Source of the DNA: Tamaricihabitans halophyticus
GTDB lineage: Bacteria > Actinomycetota > Actinomycetes > Mycobacteriales > Pseudonocardiaceae
Direction of reading: 5' to 3'
NCBI RefSeq assembly: GCF_004340875.1
Contig: NZ_SLXQ01000001.1
Coordinates: 1,475,094 to 1,539,093, forward strand
DNA length: 64,000 nucleotides
Below the pieces are notes generated by a model, which had not been told where the DNA came from, made no database searches, and worked only from the letters and a program-made list of their open reading frames with translations. Positions 8,411-16,646 of the stretch are shown one piece after another. How positions within the stretch are numbered: position 1 is the stretch's first letter; each line of letters begins with the position of its first letter. Made by a program: the position numbers and the translations under genes.

Positions 8411-8637
8411 TGTTCGCCCTCCTGGTACCTGCGTACGTAGAACATTAGAACTTCTTCCGGAACTTCGACGATGGCCTCTCCCTCGGGGATAGGTCCTACG
8501 TCGGCGAGTACTTCCGGGTCCGTAACGATCCATCCTTGCGTTATGTAGGTCTTCCGCTCCATGCGATCTGTCGCGAAGAGCGTCGGCGAGTCACCCACGT
8601 TGGACTCCGGGTCTTTGCCCAGGAACCGAGCACGCAT
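8407..8637 (-). CDS. Small conserved hypothetical protein, first gene of the XRE-DUF6879 module
   Basis: 76 residues, MRARFLGKDPESNVGDSPTL at the N-terminus, then YITQGWIVTDPEVLADVGPIPEGEAIVEVPEEVLMFYVRRYQEG. Proteins of this shape commonly precede DUF6879 genes in actinomycetes; no function is known. Its stop overlaps the CTG start of the DUF6879 gene. The promoter region just upstream holds two copies of a CTCGAATATT motif in inverted orientation. Confidence 0.65.
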   Translation of the reverse strand: MRARFLGKDPESNVGDSPTLFATDRMERKTYITQGWIVTDPEVLADVGPIPEGEAIVEVPEEVLMFYVRRYQEGEH

Positions 8638-8647
8638 CGTATCTCCT

Positions 8648-8675
8648 GAATATTCGAGGCTATTCTCGAATATTG
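8648..8675. promoter_or_regulatory. Candidate XRE operator, inverted copies
   Basis: GAATATTCGAG (8648-8658) and TTCTCGAATATT (8663-8674) form an inverted pair just upstream of the first gene of the module. The second half is identical to 6972-6983. It is probably bound by the DUF5753 XRE protein, giving autoregulation. Confidence 0.55.
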
Positions 8676-8745
8676 GCGGACGACGTCCAGCGAGTCAACA
8701 GGCACGTCTGGGTGAGGGGGTACGCGAAGCGACCGGTTACGCCGT

Positions 8746-8792
8746 GTCACTCAACCGCAAGATCCTTAAAGATTGCGGTCAGGCGGCCCGGT
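8746..8792. repeat. Dispersed hairpin repeat, long copy 2
   Basis: 45 of 47 bases match 6331-6377. The stem is ACCGCAA (8754-8760) / TTGCGGT (8773-8779). The repeat includes the stop codon and the last codons of the alpha/beta hydrolase gene at 8779. Confidence 0.75.
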
Positions 8793-9666
8793 GTAGCAAC
8801 TCGCGGAGCTCGGCGATGACGGTCTTCGGGTGCTCCAGTGGCAGTTGATGAGTGGCCTGCTCCGCGATAACCACGCGTCCCTGCGGAGACAAGTCAGCCA
8901 GCCACTGGTGGCTCGCGTCGAGGTGTGCCCGGTACTTCTCCGGCATCCGCGCCGGCCGCGATCCAGCGGTGAGCACGGTGGTTGGCACATCGGGCAGCCG
9001 AACCTCCGGGTCGGCGAAAGCCTCGTGTACTTCGGTGATCTGCTGGTCGAGCCGGGTGATGGTGCCGGCGAGCTGCCGGATCTTGGCCGGACTGTTCACG
9101 AACTCGAGCGCCTGCCGTAGCCCTTCCTCGGTCGCTTGCGCACCGGCAAACCTGCGGGCGATCGCCCTGCCCAGCCGGGAGCGGAACATGCCGGTGGCCG
9201 CACCGGCCGCGAGCAAATGCAACGGCGTAGCGCTGAGCTGCTGAAGTGCACGAACGACCGCGGTCGGCGCCGGCGACGGCTTGGCCGGCGTTGGATCGAT
9301 GAACAGCAGCCCAGCCACGTCCTGTGGATAGCGCGCCGCGTAAAGCTGCACCACCAAGGCGCCGTGCGACCAGCCGACGAATACCGCGGGTAGCTCGAGC
9401 TCGGCGGCGCGCACCATCCGATGTAGGTCCTCAGCCATCTCACCAACGGTGCGCGCGCGTGGCCCATCGGAGCGGCCGATGCCGGCACGGTCGTAGGCCA
9501 CCGCGGTGGCGAACTCGCCAATCCCGGCCTCGAGGTGTTCACCCCAACCACCGATGCCCTCGCCGGTCCCGCCGCAGTCCAGGACCACGCTCGGCCCGCT
9601 ACCAGTGATCTTGGTGCACAGCCGCCGCTCGCCGAGCGCGACCCAGGTGTGTTCGACGTTCCGCAT
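8779..9666 (-). CDS. Alpha/beta hydrolase
   Basis: 295 residues, a cytoplasmic alpha/beta-fold hydrolase. The nucleophile elbow is GWSHG (residues 98-102, Ser100), the oxyanion region CGGTGEGIGGW is at about 31-41, an acidic residue follows in LLFIDPTPAK, and the base histidine is in QATHQLPLEHP near the C-terminus. The substrate is unknown. Two operator-like inverted repeats precede the start, and a likely promoter (TTGACA, 17 bases, TAAGTT, read on the minus strand) overlaps them. The last codons lie inside a dispersed repeat. Confidence 0.85.
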   Translation of the reverse strand: MRNVEHTWVALGERRLCTKITGSGPSVVLDCGGTGEGIGGWGEHLEAGIGEFATAVAYDRAGIGRSDGPRARTVGEMAEDLHRMVRAAELELPAVFVGWSHGALVVQLYAARYPQDVAGLLFIDPTPAKPSPAPTAVVRALQQLSATPLHLLAAGAATGMFRSRLGRAIARRFAGAQATEEGLRQALEFVNSPAKIRQLAGTITRLDQQITEVHEAFADPEVRLPDVPTTVLTAGSRPARMPEKYRAHLDASHQWLADLSPQGRVVIAEQATHQLPLEHPKTVIAELRELLHRAA

Positions 9667-9669
9667 ATC

Positions 9670-9712
9670 GTCAACTTAGGTTGACGCTACGAGATTGTCA
9701 ATCTTGGTTGAC
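9670..9712. promoter_or_regulatory. Two operator-like inverted repeats around the hydrolase promoter
   Basis: GTCAAC-TTAG-GTTGAC (9670-9685) and GTCAAT-CTTG-GTTGAC (9697-9712), 27 bp apart. On the minus strand, TTGACA and TAAGTT with a 17-base spacer form a promoter that overlaps both sites. The regulator is unknown; the adjacent XRE protein is one candidate. Confidence 0.6.
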
Positions 9713-9714
9713 GG

Positions 9715-9981
9715 CTACGAGGCTGCTTCTAGTGCGGCGCTGTCTCGCCACGCGGCGGCCAGCTCGACGAGTGGCAGGTCGAGCGCATCGCTGAGGCCGA
9801 CGATGGTGCCGAACGCGGGCGTGCTCAACCGGCCAGTTTCGATCTTGCGCAGCGTCTCTGGCGAGATTTCCGCGCTCCGTGCGACCTCGCCGAGTTCACG
9901 ATCCCCGCGTGCCCGCCTGAGCAGTGCGCCGAGGCGCTTGCCTGCATCGATCTGTTCCGGGGTAAGCGGGAGGCGCACCAT
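9715..9981 (-). CDS. XRE-family helix-turn-helix regulator
   Basis: 88 residues from ATG 9981 (MVRLPLTPEQIDAGKRLGALLRRARGD). The helix-turn-helix LGEVARSAEISPETLRKIETGRLSTPAFGTIVGLSDALDL is at about residues 30-70. The family usually begins at MVRLPLTPE, which supports this start over an upstream in-frame one at 10017. It is divergent from a methionine aminopeptidase gene, with two 14-bp palindromes between them that are its likely operators. This XRE/aminopeptidase pairing suggests it controls the peptidase gene. Confidence 0.85.
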   Translation of the reverse strand: MVRLPLTPEQIDAGKRLGALLRRARGDRELGEVARSAEISPETLRKIETGRLSTPAFGTIVGLSDALDLPLVELAAAWRDSAALEAAS

Positions 9982-9998
9982 GCGACTAGGGTACGTCT

Positions 9999-10042
9999 GG
10001 TATTTCAATACCGCCACCTGTTAGTGTTGGTATTATTATACC
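9999..10042. promoter_or_regulatory. Twin operators between the XRE and methionine aminopeptidase genes
   Basis: GGTATTTCAATACC (9999-10012) and GGTATTATTATACC (10029-10042) share GGTAT/ATACC arms and are 30 bp apart, about three helical turns. The second overlaps a TATTAT -10-like box for the rightward gene. Confidence 0.7.
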
Positions 10043-10063
10043 GTCGCCGATAGGAGCACTGGA

Positions 10064-10840
10064 TTGATCGAGTTGAAGACCCCGGCCGAGATCGACAAGA
10101 TGGCCGTGACCGGCGAATTCGTCGCCGAGGTGCTGACCGAACTACGTGGGATCGCCGACATCGGCGTGAACCTGCTCGATCTGGAACACCAGGCGCGCCG
10201 CCGGATTCGCGAGCGCGGCGCGCAGTCCTGCTACTGGGACTACGCCCCATCCTTCGGCAATGGCCCGTTTCGCAACGTCATCTGCCTTTCCGTGAACGAC
10301 GCGGTACTGCACGGCCTGCCACATGACTACGTGCTCCGCGACGGCGACGTGCTCAGCATGGATTTTGCCGTCAGCATCGACGGCTGGGTCGCTGACTCGG
10401 CAACCACTGTCATCGTTGGCACACCCGACCCGGAGGACACCCGCATCGTGCGGGCCACCGAGGAAGCCCTCGAAGCGGCGATCTCCACCGCGCTCGCCGG
10501 CAACCGGCTCGGTGATATCTCCGCCGCGATCGAAGCGGTGGCCACCGCGCACGGCTACCCGGTGAACACCGAATTCGGCGGGCACGGCCTCGGTCGCACA
10601 ATGCACGAAGATCCGCACGTGTCCAACAGGGGCCGCGCGGGGCGAGGCCAGAAACTACGACCGGGGCTGACCCTCGCGCTGGAACCCTGGTTCGCCCGCA
10701 CCACCAACCGCGTGATCACCGACGAGGACGGCTGGACCATTCGTTCCGCGGATGGGTGTCAAACGGCTCATTCGGAGCACACGGTGGCCATCACCGAGCA
10801 GGGAGTACGGGTGCTCACCAGGCGCGCGGGCGAAGGCTAG
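10064..10840 (+). CDS. map: Type I methionine aminopeptidase
   Basis: 258 residues; removes the initiator methionine from new proteins. The five metal ligands are visible in order: Asp in SMDFAV, Asp in VADSATT, His in GGHGLGR, Glu in ALEPWF and Glu in HSEHTV. The start is TTG at 10064 with AGGAG at 10052-10056. It is probably an extra copy, because the housekeeping gene is normally in the ribosomal-protein/secY region and this one sits under a local XRE regulator. Its stop and that of the convergent TetR gene share the four bases CTAG. Confidence 0.9.
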   Translation: MIELKTPAEIDKMAVTGEFVAEVLTELRGIADIGVNLLDLEHQARRRIRERGAQSCYWDYAPSFGNGPFRNVICLSVNDAVLHGLPHDYVLRDGDVLSMDFAVSIDGWVADSATTVIVGTPDPEDTRIVRATEEALEAAISTALAGNRLGDISAAIEAVATAHGYPVNTEFGGHGLGRTMHEDPHVSNRGRAGRGQKLRPGLTLALEPWFARTTNRVITDEDGWTIRSADGCQTAHSEHTVAITEQGVRVLTRRAGEG

Positions 10841-11454
10841 GCAGGCGCCGCGATGGTGAATCCAACCTGGCGCAGCAGCCGACCGAGATAGTCGCTGATC
10901 TCCGCCGCGGACCTCGGCTCCGGATTCATCAACAGGTTGTGGATAACTGCCCCTGCGAGCATGTCCAGCAGCACGTCGATATCGGCGTCCGGATCAAGTA
11001 CGCCATGCGCCTGCGCACTCAGCATCGTCTCCCGCGCGCGTTGCCTGCGCGGCAGCACGTGGTGCTCCCAGTACGCGGCGAGTAGCGCCGGATGGCTAGG
11101 CCCCGCGCCGATCAACCGCGCGGAAAGCAGCCGGAACCGGGAGTCGGCAAGCACCTCGCCCCAGTAGGGCAGCAGCTCCGCGATCGTCAGCGGCAGCTCG
11201 CTCGCCGGCCGCCCGGTCGAGGTGGCATCCGGGATCTCCGCCCGCGCCGCCTCGATCGCCTCGGCGAGCAGCTCCTCCTTCGTCGACCACCGGCGGTACA
11301 CGGTCATCTTCGCCACGCCCGCGCGCCGGGCGATGTTTTCCATACTGGCGCGTTCGATGCCCTGCTCGATCAGTTGCTCCATCGCGGCCAGCAGGATCTT
11401 GGCGTCCGCGGCCGGGTTTCGCGGTCGACCCGGCCCGGTACGGCTACTGGCCAT
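10837..11454 (-). CDS. TetR/AcrR family regulator
   Basis: 205 residues from ATG 11454 (MASSRTGPGRPRNPAADAKILLAAMEQLIEQGIERASMENIARRAGVAKMTVYRRWSTKEEL). The start overlaps the end of the flavin monooxygenase gene by 11 bases (ATGGCCAGTAG), so the two form one operon. An ATACGTA/TACGTAT palindrome in front of the operon is its likely operator. An upstream in-frame start at 11514 would lie inside the neighbour and is not preferred. Confidence 0.87.
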   Translation of the reverse strand: MASSRTGPGRPRNPAADAKILLAAMEQLIEQGIERASMENIARRAGVAKMTVYRRWSTKEELLAEAIEAARAEIPDATSTGRPASELPLTIAELLPYWGEVLADSRFRLLSARLIGAGPSHPALLAAYWEHHVLPRRQRARETMLSAQAHGVLDPDADIDVLLDMLAGAVIHNLLMNPEPRSAAEISDYLGRLLRQVGFTIAAPA

Positions 11455-12976
11455 GGGACTCCTCGCGCGCGGGCTTGGCGGCGCCTGCCGGCAGTTTCTC
11501 TGCCAGCCAGCCACGCAGCTCGGTCGGTTGCTGACCCCGCCAGGCCAGATGACCGTCCGGCCGGATCAGCCAGGCGGTCGCTGCCGGCACGCTGTTGTGC
11601 ACAAGCGCGACAACCGGCCCGGCAAGGTGTTCGCTCGCCAGCTGGGCGAGTTCTTCCGCCACCTCGCCCTTGCTGGCCAGCACCGCCCACTCTGGACCCA
11701 GCTCGTCGGACAACCGGGTGTGTGCCCCATCGGTACGGCGGCAGGCCCGATCCGGCACCCGGTCGCCCAGCCTGAGCCGTCCGCGCCCGCCGCCGAGTGG
11801 CCCGTTGCGGTAGCTGACCCACAGTTGCGAAGCGACCCGCGTCGCCTTGCGCTGTAGGGCGGGGAGGTTGAGCAGCGGCACGAACATCCGGTCCCGCGCG
11901 ACGCGGGCCAGCGCGTTCTCGCCGAGCAGCATCCGGGTGTTCCTGGTCGTATTGCGCAGCACCTCGGTCGCCAGCGGTCGCCGCTCCGCGGTGTAGGTGT
12001 CCAAAAGCGACTCTGGCGCACTGCCCCGGACAACGAGGGCCAGCTTCCACGCGAGGTTTTCCGCGTCCCCGATCCCGGTGTTCATGCCCTGCCCGCCAAT
12101 CGGGCTGTGGATATGCGCGGCGTCCCCAGCGAGCAGGATTCGCCCCCTGCGGTAGTCATCGACCAGCCGGCGCTGGATCCGGAACACCGAGGTCCACACA
12201 ACGTCGCTGATCCGTGGCCCCTCCCGGCCGGATCGTTGCGGGATCAGCTTGTCGAACCGCGCGATAATGTCTTCGCTGCTCAGTCGCCGGTCGCTCATCG
12301 GCACGTCGGCCATCAACCGCCACAGGTCGTCGGCCTGCCCGTCCTGGGTGCGCATTGGCATTGCCAGCAGCATGCCGTCCCGGTGAAACCAACCGGAGGA
12401 CATGGACCGATCGCGGGCCCACTCGCCGTGCACGTCGGCGAGCAGGAACTGCTCCACTACGGACACACCGGGAAACGGAATCCCGGACAGTCCGCGTACC
12501 TCGCTGTGCGCACCGTCGCAGCCGGCGAGCCAGTTCGCCCTGATGGTGTCGCCGTTCTCCAGTTCCACTGTCACGCCGGTCGCGTCCTGGTGTCCGGCAC
12601 GTACCGCGTTGTCCCATTCCACCCGGACGCCAAGGTCGTGTAGCCGAGTACGCAGTTCCGCCTCGACGGCGGCTTGCGAGATGAACAGCGCCTGCACCGA
12701 TTCGCGCGCGTCCGGCGCGAAACGCATCGTGCTGATGGGTTTGTCCCCAACGTGCATCCGGATCCCGACCGGGGCAAGGGAGCGCTCGGGCAGCTCGCCA
12801 AGGGCACCGATCCTGCGGAGCACTTCCACGCCGCGAGCGTGCAGGATGTTCGCCCGCGATGTCTGTGCCGGCCCTTCCGCGCGATCAAGCACCCGCACGT
12901 CAACCCCGTGTGCGGCCAGCCCGCAGGCCAGCGTCAATCCGGTTGGCCCCGCGCCAACTACGAGTACCTCGGTCAT
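11444..12976 (-). CDS. Class A FAD-dependent aromatic monooxygenase
   Basis: 510 residues from ATG 12976. The dinucleotide motif VVGAGPTGLTLACGLAAHG is at residues 5-23, and the second FAD motif, GDAAHIHSPIGGQGMNTGIGDAENLAWKLALV, is near residue 290. The C-terminal ~100 residues resemble the thioredoxin-like tail of PHBH/RdmE-type hydroxylases (TAWLIRPDGHLAWRG). It uses NAD(P)H and O2 to hydroxylate an aromatic or polyketide-like compound. The operon with a TetR gene suggests substrate-induced breakdown or resistance. The substrate cannot be read from the sequence. Confidence 0.87.
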   Translation of the reverse strand: MTEVLVVGAGPTGLTLACGLAAHGVDVRVLDRAEGPAQTSRANILHARGVEVLRRIGALGELPERSLAPVGIRMHVGDKPISTMRFAPDARESVQALFISQAAVEAELRTRLHDLGVRVEWDNAVRAGHQDATGVTVELENGDTIRANWLAGCDGAHSEVRGLSGIPFPGVSVVEQFLLADVHGEWARDRSMSSGWFHRDGMLLAMPMRTQDGQADDLWRLMADVPMSDRRLSSEDIIARFDKLIPQRSGREGPRISDVVWTSVFRIQRRLVDDYRRGRILLAGDAAHIHSPIGGQGMNTGIGDAENLAWKLALVVRGSAPESLLDTYTAERRPLATEVLRNTTRNTRMLLGENALARVARDRMFVPLLNLPALQRKATRVASQLWVSYRNGPLGGGRGRLRLGDRVPDRACRRTDGAHTRLSDELGPEWAVLASKGEVAEELAQLASEHLAGPVVALVHNSVPAATAWLIRPDGHLAWRGQQPTELRGWLAEKLPAGAAKPAREESHGQ

Positions 12977-12986
12977 CGCTATTCCA

Positions 12987-13006
12987 ATACGTAGACGATT
13001 ACGTAT
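12987..13006. promoter_or_regulatory. TetR-type operator before the monooxygenase-TetR operon
   Basis: ATACGTA-GACGAT-TACGTAT, a perfect 7-6-7 inverted repeat 11 bases upstream of the monooxygenase start. Confidence 0.65.
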
Positions 13007-13048
13007 CGAAATATATAGCAGCTCATCGACTTCCGCCACCGGTGACCG

Positions 13049-14350
13049 CTACCACCAGCCGAACACGCCCCAGGCCAGCGCCGGTGCCACCACGATCGAG
13101 CTGCAGCCGAACAGCAGGAGCTGGCGGAACAACTTCGTGCGGGATTCCTCGGGCGCGGCCGCGAGGAACAGTCCACCGGTGATCCCCAGCGGGTTCACGT
13201 CCACCAGCAGACAGGAAAGCGCCACGGCGATCAGCGCGCCGACCGGATCAAGCCCGGCGGCGATCAGCGGCGGCAGCAACGGAACGGCGGTCGCCAGCAC
13301 CGCGATCGACGAGGCGAAGAACGACGTGATCCCCGCGATGTAGCAGAGCAGCAGCAGCCCGACCAGCGGGCTGCCCCCGGTCAGCAACGCATCGCTGATC
13401 AGCTCGAAGGAGCCGGTCGACTCCATCACCCCGATATAGGTCAGGATCCCGGCGATCAACACGATCACGCCCCACGGGATCCGGTTGATGATCTGCTGGG
13501 GTTCCAGCCGGAAGGTCAGTTGCAGGACCACTGCGAGCACGATAGCGACAAACCCCAGGTCGAGGTCGAACGCGGCGCTGCCGAGCACCATCAACCCCAT
13601 CGCGAACAGCGTGGCGACGCGTTGCCGCACGGGCGCGGCCGTGCCTGCCACGGTCAGCGTCGCGGTCGCGCCGCCTCCCTGGTCGGGCTGGCTACCGCCA
13701 GTGGAACCAGTCGGGGGCATGTCCGCCGGTCGGTCGCTCGGCCGCGCCGATCGCCGAGCGAACAGGGTGTAGGTCGTAGTCAGTAGCAGCCCGAGGCTCA
13801 GCGAGGCGAGCAGCAGGTACAGGTTGGCTGCCGAGGGCAGTTCGATATTGGCCTGCGCGTACAGATTGAGTGCGGTCAGCCCGTACACCGCGATCGGCGA
13901 GAAGCAGCCGGCAAGTATTCCGGTGACCCCGGCCAGCACCATCAGCAGTATCGGGAACCCGTAACGGATCGCGAAACCGATGGCGATCGGCGCCATGATC
14001 GCGGTCGCGGCTGCCGGCAAGGTGCCAAGACCGGTGAGCAGGCCGCCCACCAGGAAGGTCAGCCAGGGGATCAGCCACAGCCGACCGCCGACCAGCCGGA
14101 GCGCGCCATTCAGTATCCAGCTCAGCGTGCCGTTGCTCTGCGCGATGGCGAACAACGAGAGCACCCCGAGCACAAGTATGAAGAAGTCAGCCGGGAAAAA
14201 CGAGGTCAACTCGTCGGCGGAGATGCCGGCGTAGAGCGCGACCAGGTATGCGGCTGGAAAGCAGAGGAGTCCAAGATGGACGCGGTTCCACATGGCCGCG
14301 CCGAAGAGCAGGAACAGCACCACGATCGACACGATGGCGGCGTCTGGCAT
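13049..14350 (-). CDS. SLC13 / MatC-like dicarboxylate carrier
   Basis: 433 residues, about 12 hydrophobic segments, with a hydrophilic Pro/Gly/Ser loop near the middle (about 205-240). The N-terminal half matches the MatC N-terminal domain (WNRVHLGLLCFPAAYLVALYAGISADEL) and the protein ends in helices with SSIAVLATAVPLL. MatC-type carriers import malonate or other dicarboxylates. ATG 14350 has GGAAGGA about six bases upstream. It is followed in the same direction by the monooxygenase operon and preceded by the CaiB gene, so it may supply a dicarboxylate for CoA activation. Confidence 0.8.
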   Translation of the reverse strand: MPDAAIVSIVVLFLLFGAAMWNRVHLGLLCFPAAYLVALYAGISADELTSFFPADFFILVLGVLSLFAIAQSNGTLSWILNGALRLVGGRLWLIPWLTFLVGGLLTGLGTLPAAATAIMAPIAIGFAIRYGFPILLMVLAGVTGILAGCFSPIAVYGLTALNLYAQANIELPSAANLYLLLASLSLGLLLTTTYTLFARRSARPSDRPADMPPTGSTGGSQPDQGGGATATLTVAGTAAPVRQRVATLFAMGLMVLGSAAFDLDLGFVAIVLAVVLQLTFRLEPQQIINRIPWGVIVLIAGILTYIGVMESTGSFELISDALLTGGSPLVGLLLLCYIAGITSFFASSIAVLATAVPLLPPLIAAGLDPVGALIAVALSCLLVDVNPLGITGGLFLAAAPEESRTKLFRQLLLFGCSSIVVAPALAWGVFGWW

Positions 14351-14415
14351 GGCAGTATCCTTCCGCAACAGTCAGCTTTGACTGTCCTTCCACGACATTG
14401 GGGAATGGGTGCGTC

Positions 14416-15600
14416 TCAGATGGCGCCGCTGGCGCGAAGCCGGGCGAGTTCGGTGGCCGTGCAGCCGGCAAGCTCGCCGAGCACCGCATCGGTGTCCGCG
14501 CCGAGGCGCGGGCCTGGGGTTATGGATCGTGGCGCGAACCCGGAGAACCTGCCCGCTGGTGCCTGCATGAGATGTGTTCGACCACGTTCCGGGTCGACTA
14601 CTTCGCGTATTGAGCCCCTTGCCTGGATATGTTCGTCGGCGCAGATATCCGCGGCATCGTTCACCGGTCCACATGCGACGCCGGCGGTGGTCAGCTTGTC
14701 GACGAGTTCGGCAAGATCGTGCCTGCTGGTGAACGCCGCGACCCTGGCATCGACGAGTGCCCGCTGCGTGATGCGCTGCTCGAAGGTGACCAGCTCGGCC
14801 AGGTCCGGATCGTCCAGCAGCGGGACCAGGCGTTCCCACATTCGTTGGGTGGACGCGGGCAGTACCAGGTACTTCCCGTCCTTTGTGGGGTAGAGGCCAT
14901 TCGGGCTGATCTTCGGGTTCTCGTTGCCGGCGCGGGCGGCGATCTCGCCGGTGCTGCCATAGTCGGCGATGAAGTCCTCCATCATCCGCAGCACTGGTTC
15001 GTACAGGGCAAGATCCACGAGTTGCGCGGTGCCGGTCTGGTCTCGTTGGCGTAGCGCGAGCATGGCCGCGTAGGCGCCGTAGATTCCGGCGAGGCCGTCG
15101 GCGATGGCATAGCCGGAGAACATCGGCGGGCCGTCCGGGTTGCCGGTGCGTCCAGTCAGTCCGGCGAACGCCTCGGCGACCCTGGCAAACCCTGGCCGAT
15201 CGGCGTAGGGGCCGGTTCGGCCGTACGCGCTGATGTGCACCAACACCAGCTCCGGGTTGACCTTGCAGAGCTCGTCGAAGTCGATCCCGAAGCCGCGCAG
15301 GGTAGGCGGCCGGAAGTTCGTCACGACCAGGTCGGTCTCCGCCACCAGCCGGCGGAAGACCGCGACACCGTCCGAATTGTGCAGATCGATGGTGACGCTC
15401 TTCTTGTTCTTGCCGAGGTATGGCCATTGCGCGGACTCGCCGTCCACAAAAGGTGGGTAGCCGCGGATCGGGTCACCGTGCTTCGGGTCCTCGACTTTGA
15501 TCACCTCCGCGCCGAACTCGCCGAGCAGTGCGGCGGTGAGCGGTGCGGCGAGCACGGTCGCGGCGTCCAGTACCCGGATCCCGTCGAGTGGCAGTGACAT
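14416..15600 (-). CDS. CaiB/BaiF family (class III) CoA-transferase
   Basis: 394 residues from ATG 15600 (MSLPLDGIRVLDAATVLAAPLTAALLGEFGAEVIKVEDPKHGDPIRGYPPF). The catalytic aspartate is in LVDLALYEPVLRMMEDFI near residue 170. These enzymes move CoA between carboxylic acids such as oxalate, carnitine or succinate. It is divergent from a LysR gene, its likely regulator, and is followed by a dicarboxylate carrier, so import and CoA activation of a carboxylic acid is a reasonable inference. A longer frame up to 15765 lacks a suitable start. Confidence 0.87.
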   Translation of the reverse strand: MSLPLDGIRVLDAATVLAAPLTAALLGEFGAEVIKVEDPKHGDPIRGYPPFVDGESAQWPYLGKNKKSVTIDLHNSDGVAVFRRLVAETDLVVTNFRPPTLRGFGIDFDELCKVNPELVLVHISAYGRTGPYADRPGFARVAEAFAGLTGRTGNPDGPPMFSGYAIADGLAGIYGAYAAMLALRQRDQTGTAQLVDLALYEPVLRMMEDFIADYGSTGEIAARAGNENPKISPNGLYPTKDGKYLVLPASTQRMWERLVPLLDDPDLAELVTFEQRITQRALVDARVAAFTSRHDLAELVDKLTTAGVACGPVNDAADICADEHIQARGSIREVVDPERGRTHLMQAPAGRFSGFAPRSITPGPRLGADTDAVLGELAGCTATELARLRASGAI

Positions 15601-15728
15601 ATGACGCCTTTCAGTCGACCGGCGAGGTGGATTGCGAAAAGACGATATGTGCAGGAAACAGGGTTCGGAAGATGTGATCACGGCGCACGGGTGATAGAAA
15701 AAACCTTTCATGACAAGGGTGGTCTGCG

Positions 15729-16643
15729 ATGCGGGTGGAACGTGCGCGGTATGCCGAGGCCGCACTACGGCTCGGGTCGTTGCGTGCCGCTGCCGAGGAA
15801 GTCGGGGTCAGCCAGCCGACGTTGCGCCAGCAGCTCGAACTGTTCGAGGAGGAGCTGGATACGGTGCTGCTGACCCGCAGCCGGCGCGGCGTTGTCGGCA
15901 CGCCAGCGGGTGAGGAGCTGTTGCCGTGGATCCGGCAGCTGATCGCCGCCGAGGACGCGCTCCGGGACGGCGCGCTCGGGTTGACCGGCGCCTATCAGGG
16001 CACCGTGCGGGTCGGCTGCGTGCCGTCGCTGGCGAGCGTGCTGCTCGCACCGGTGATCGGGCGGCTGCTCAGCGAACATCCTCGACTGCGGTTCACCGTG
16101 GCGGAATCGACCTCGGGTGCCGTCGAGGATTTGGTCGCCGATGGTGGGCTCGACTTCGGGGTGGTGACCGAACCGAGCACCCCGCCCATGCAGCGCTTGG
16201 AGCGTCGCCGGCTGTTCAGTTTCCCGCTGTACGCCTGCGCGCCGAGCGACCATCCGCTGGCGCGGCGGCGGTCGTTGACCTGGTCGGAGCTGGCATCGTG
16301 GCCACTGGTCAGTATGCGGCGGGGTACGCGGTTGTGGGAGATGCTGCATACGCACCTCGCCGAACCACGCGTGGTGTTCGAAGCCTCGACCGCGCAGACC
16401 CTGCGCATGATGGTCGCGCACGGCGCGGGGATCGGGGTGGACACGCTGATCGCCAGTGGGATCGATGATGCACGGCTGGTGCATGTGCCGCTGACCGGTC
16501 CGGAGCCCGAGGTCGAAGTCTGCCTGACCCAGCGCACCAACTCGCAACCGTCCAGCGCCGCGCTCACCGTCCGCGCCCTACTGCTGGAACAGGCCGAGCT
16601 GGTGTACCCACCTCGCCTTAAAGAACGCGGTCACGGGGTGTAG
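15729..16643 (+). CDS. LysR family regulator
   Basis: 304 residues. The N-terminal winged helix (residues 1-60: AEAALRLGSLRAAAEEVGVSQPTLRQQLELFEEELDTVLLTRS) is followed by a periplasmic-binding-like effector domain from about residue 88. It is divergent from the CaiB gene across 128 bases and probably controls CaiB and the carrier. The last codons (encoding LKERGHGV) lie inside a dispersed AAAGAACGCGGT repeat, so the C-terminus is partly made by the repeat. Confidence 0.9.
   Translation: MRVERARYAEAALRLGSLRAAAEEVGVSQPTLRQQLELFEEELDTVLLTRSRRGVVGTPAGEELLPWIRQLIAAEDALRDGALGLTGAYQGTVRVGCVPSLASVLLAPVIGRLLSEHPRLRFTVAESTSGAVEDLVADGGLDFGVVTEPSTPPMQRLERRRLFSFPLYACAPSDHPLARRRSLTWSELASWPLVSMRRGTRLWEMLHTHLAEPRVVFEASTAQTLRMMVAHGAGIGVDTLIASGIDDARLVHVPLTGPEPEVEVCLTQRTNSQPSSAALTVRALLLEQAELVYPPRLKERGHGV
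16616..16636. repeat. Dispersed repeat, AAAGAACGCGGT variant inside the LysR 3' end
   Basis: CCTTAAAGAACGCGGTCACGG. It is in frame with the LysR gene and supplies part of its C-terminal codons, unlike the other copies, which are mostly intergenic. Confidence 0.6.
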
Positions 16644-16646
16644 CGC

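Noticed and set aside
9670..10042. Clustered repeats considered as a CRISPR-like array
   Set aside because: Short palindromes with different arms in promoters, no regular spacers and no cas genes.
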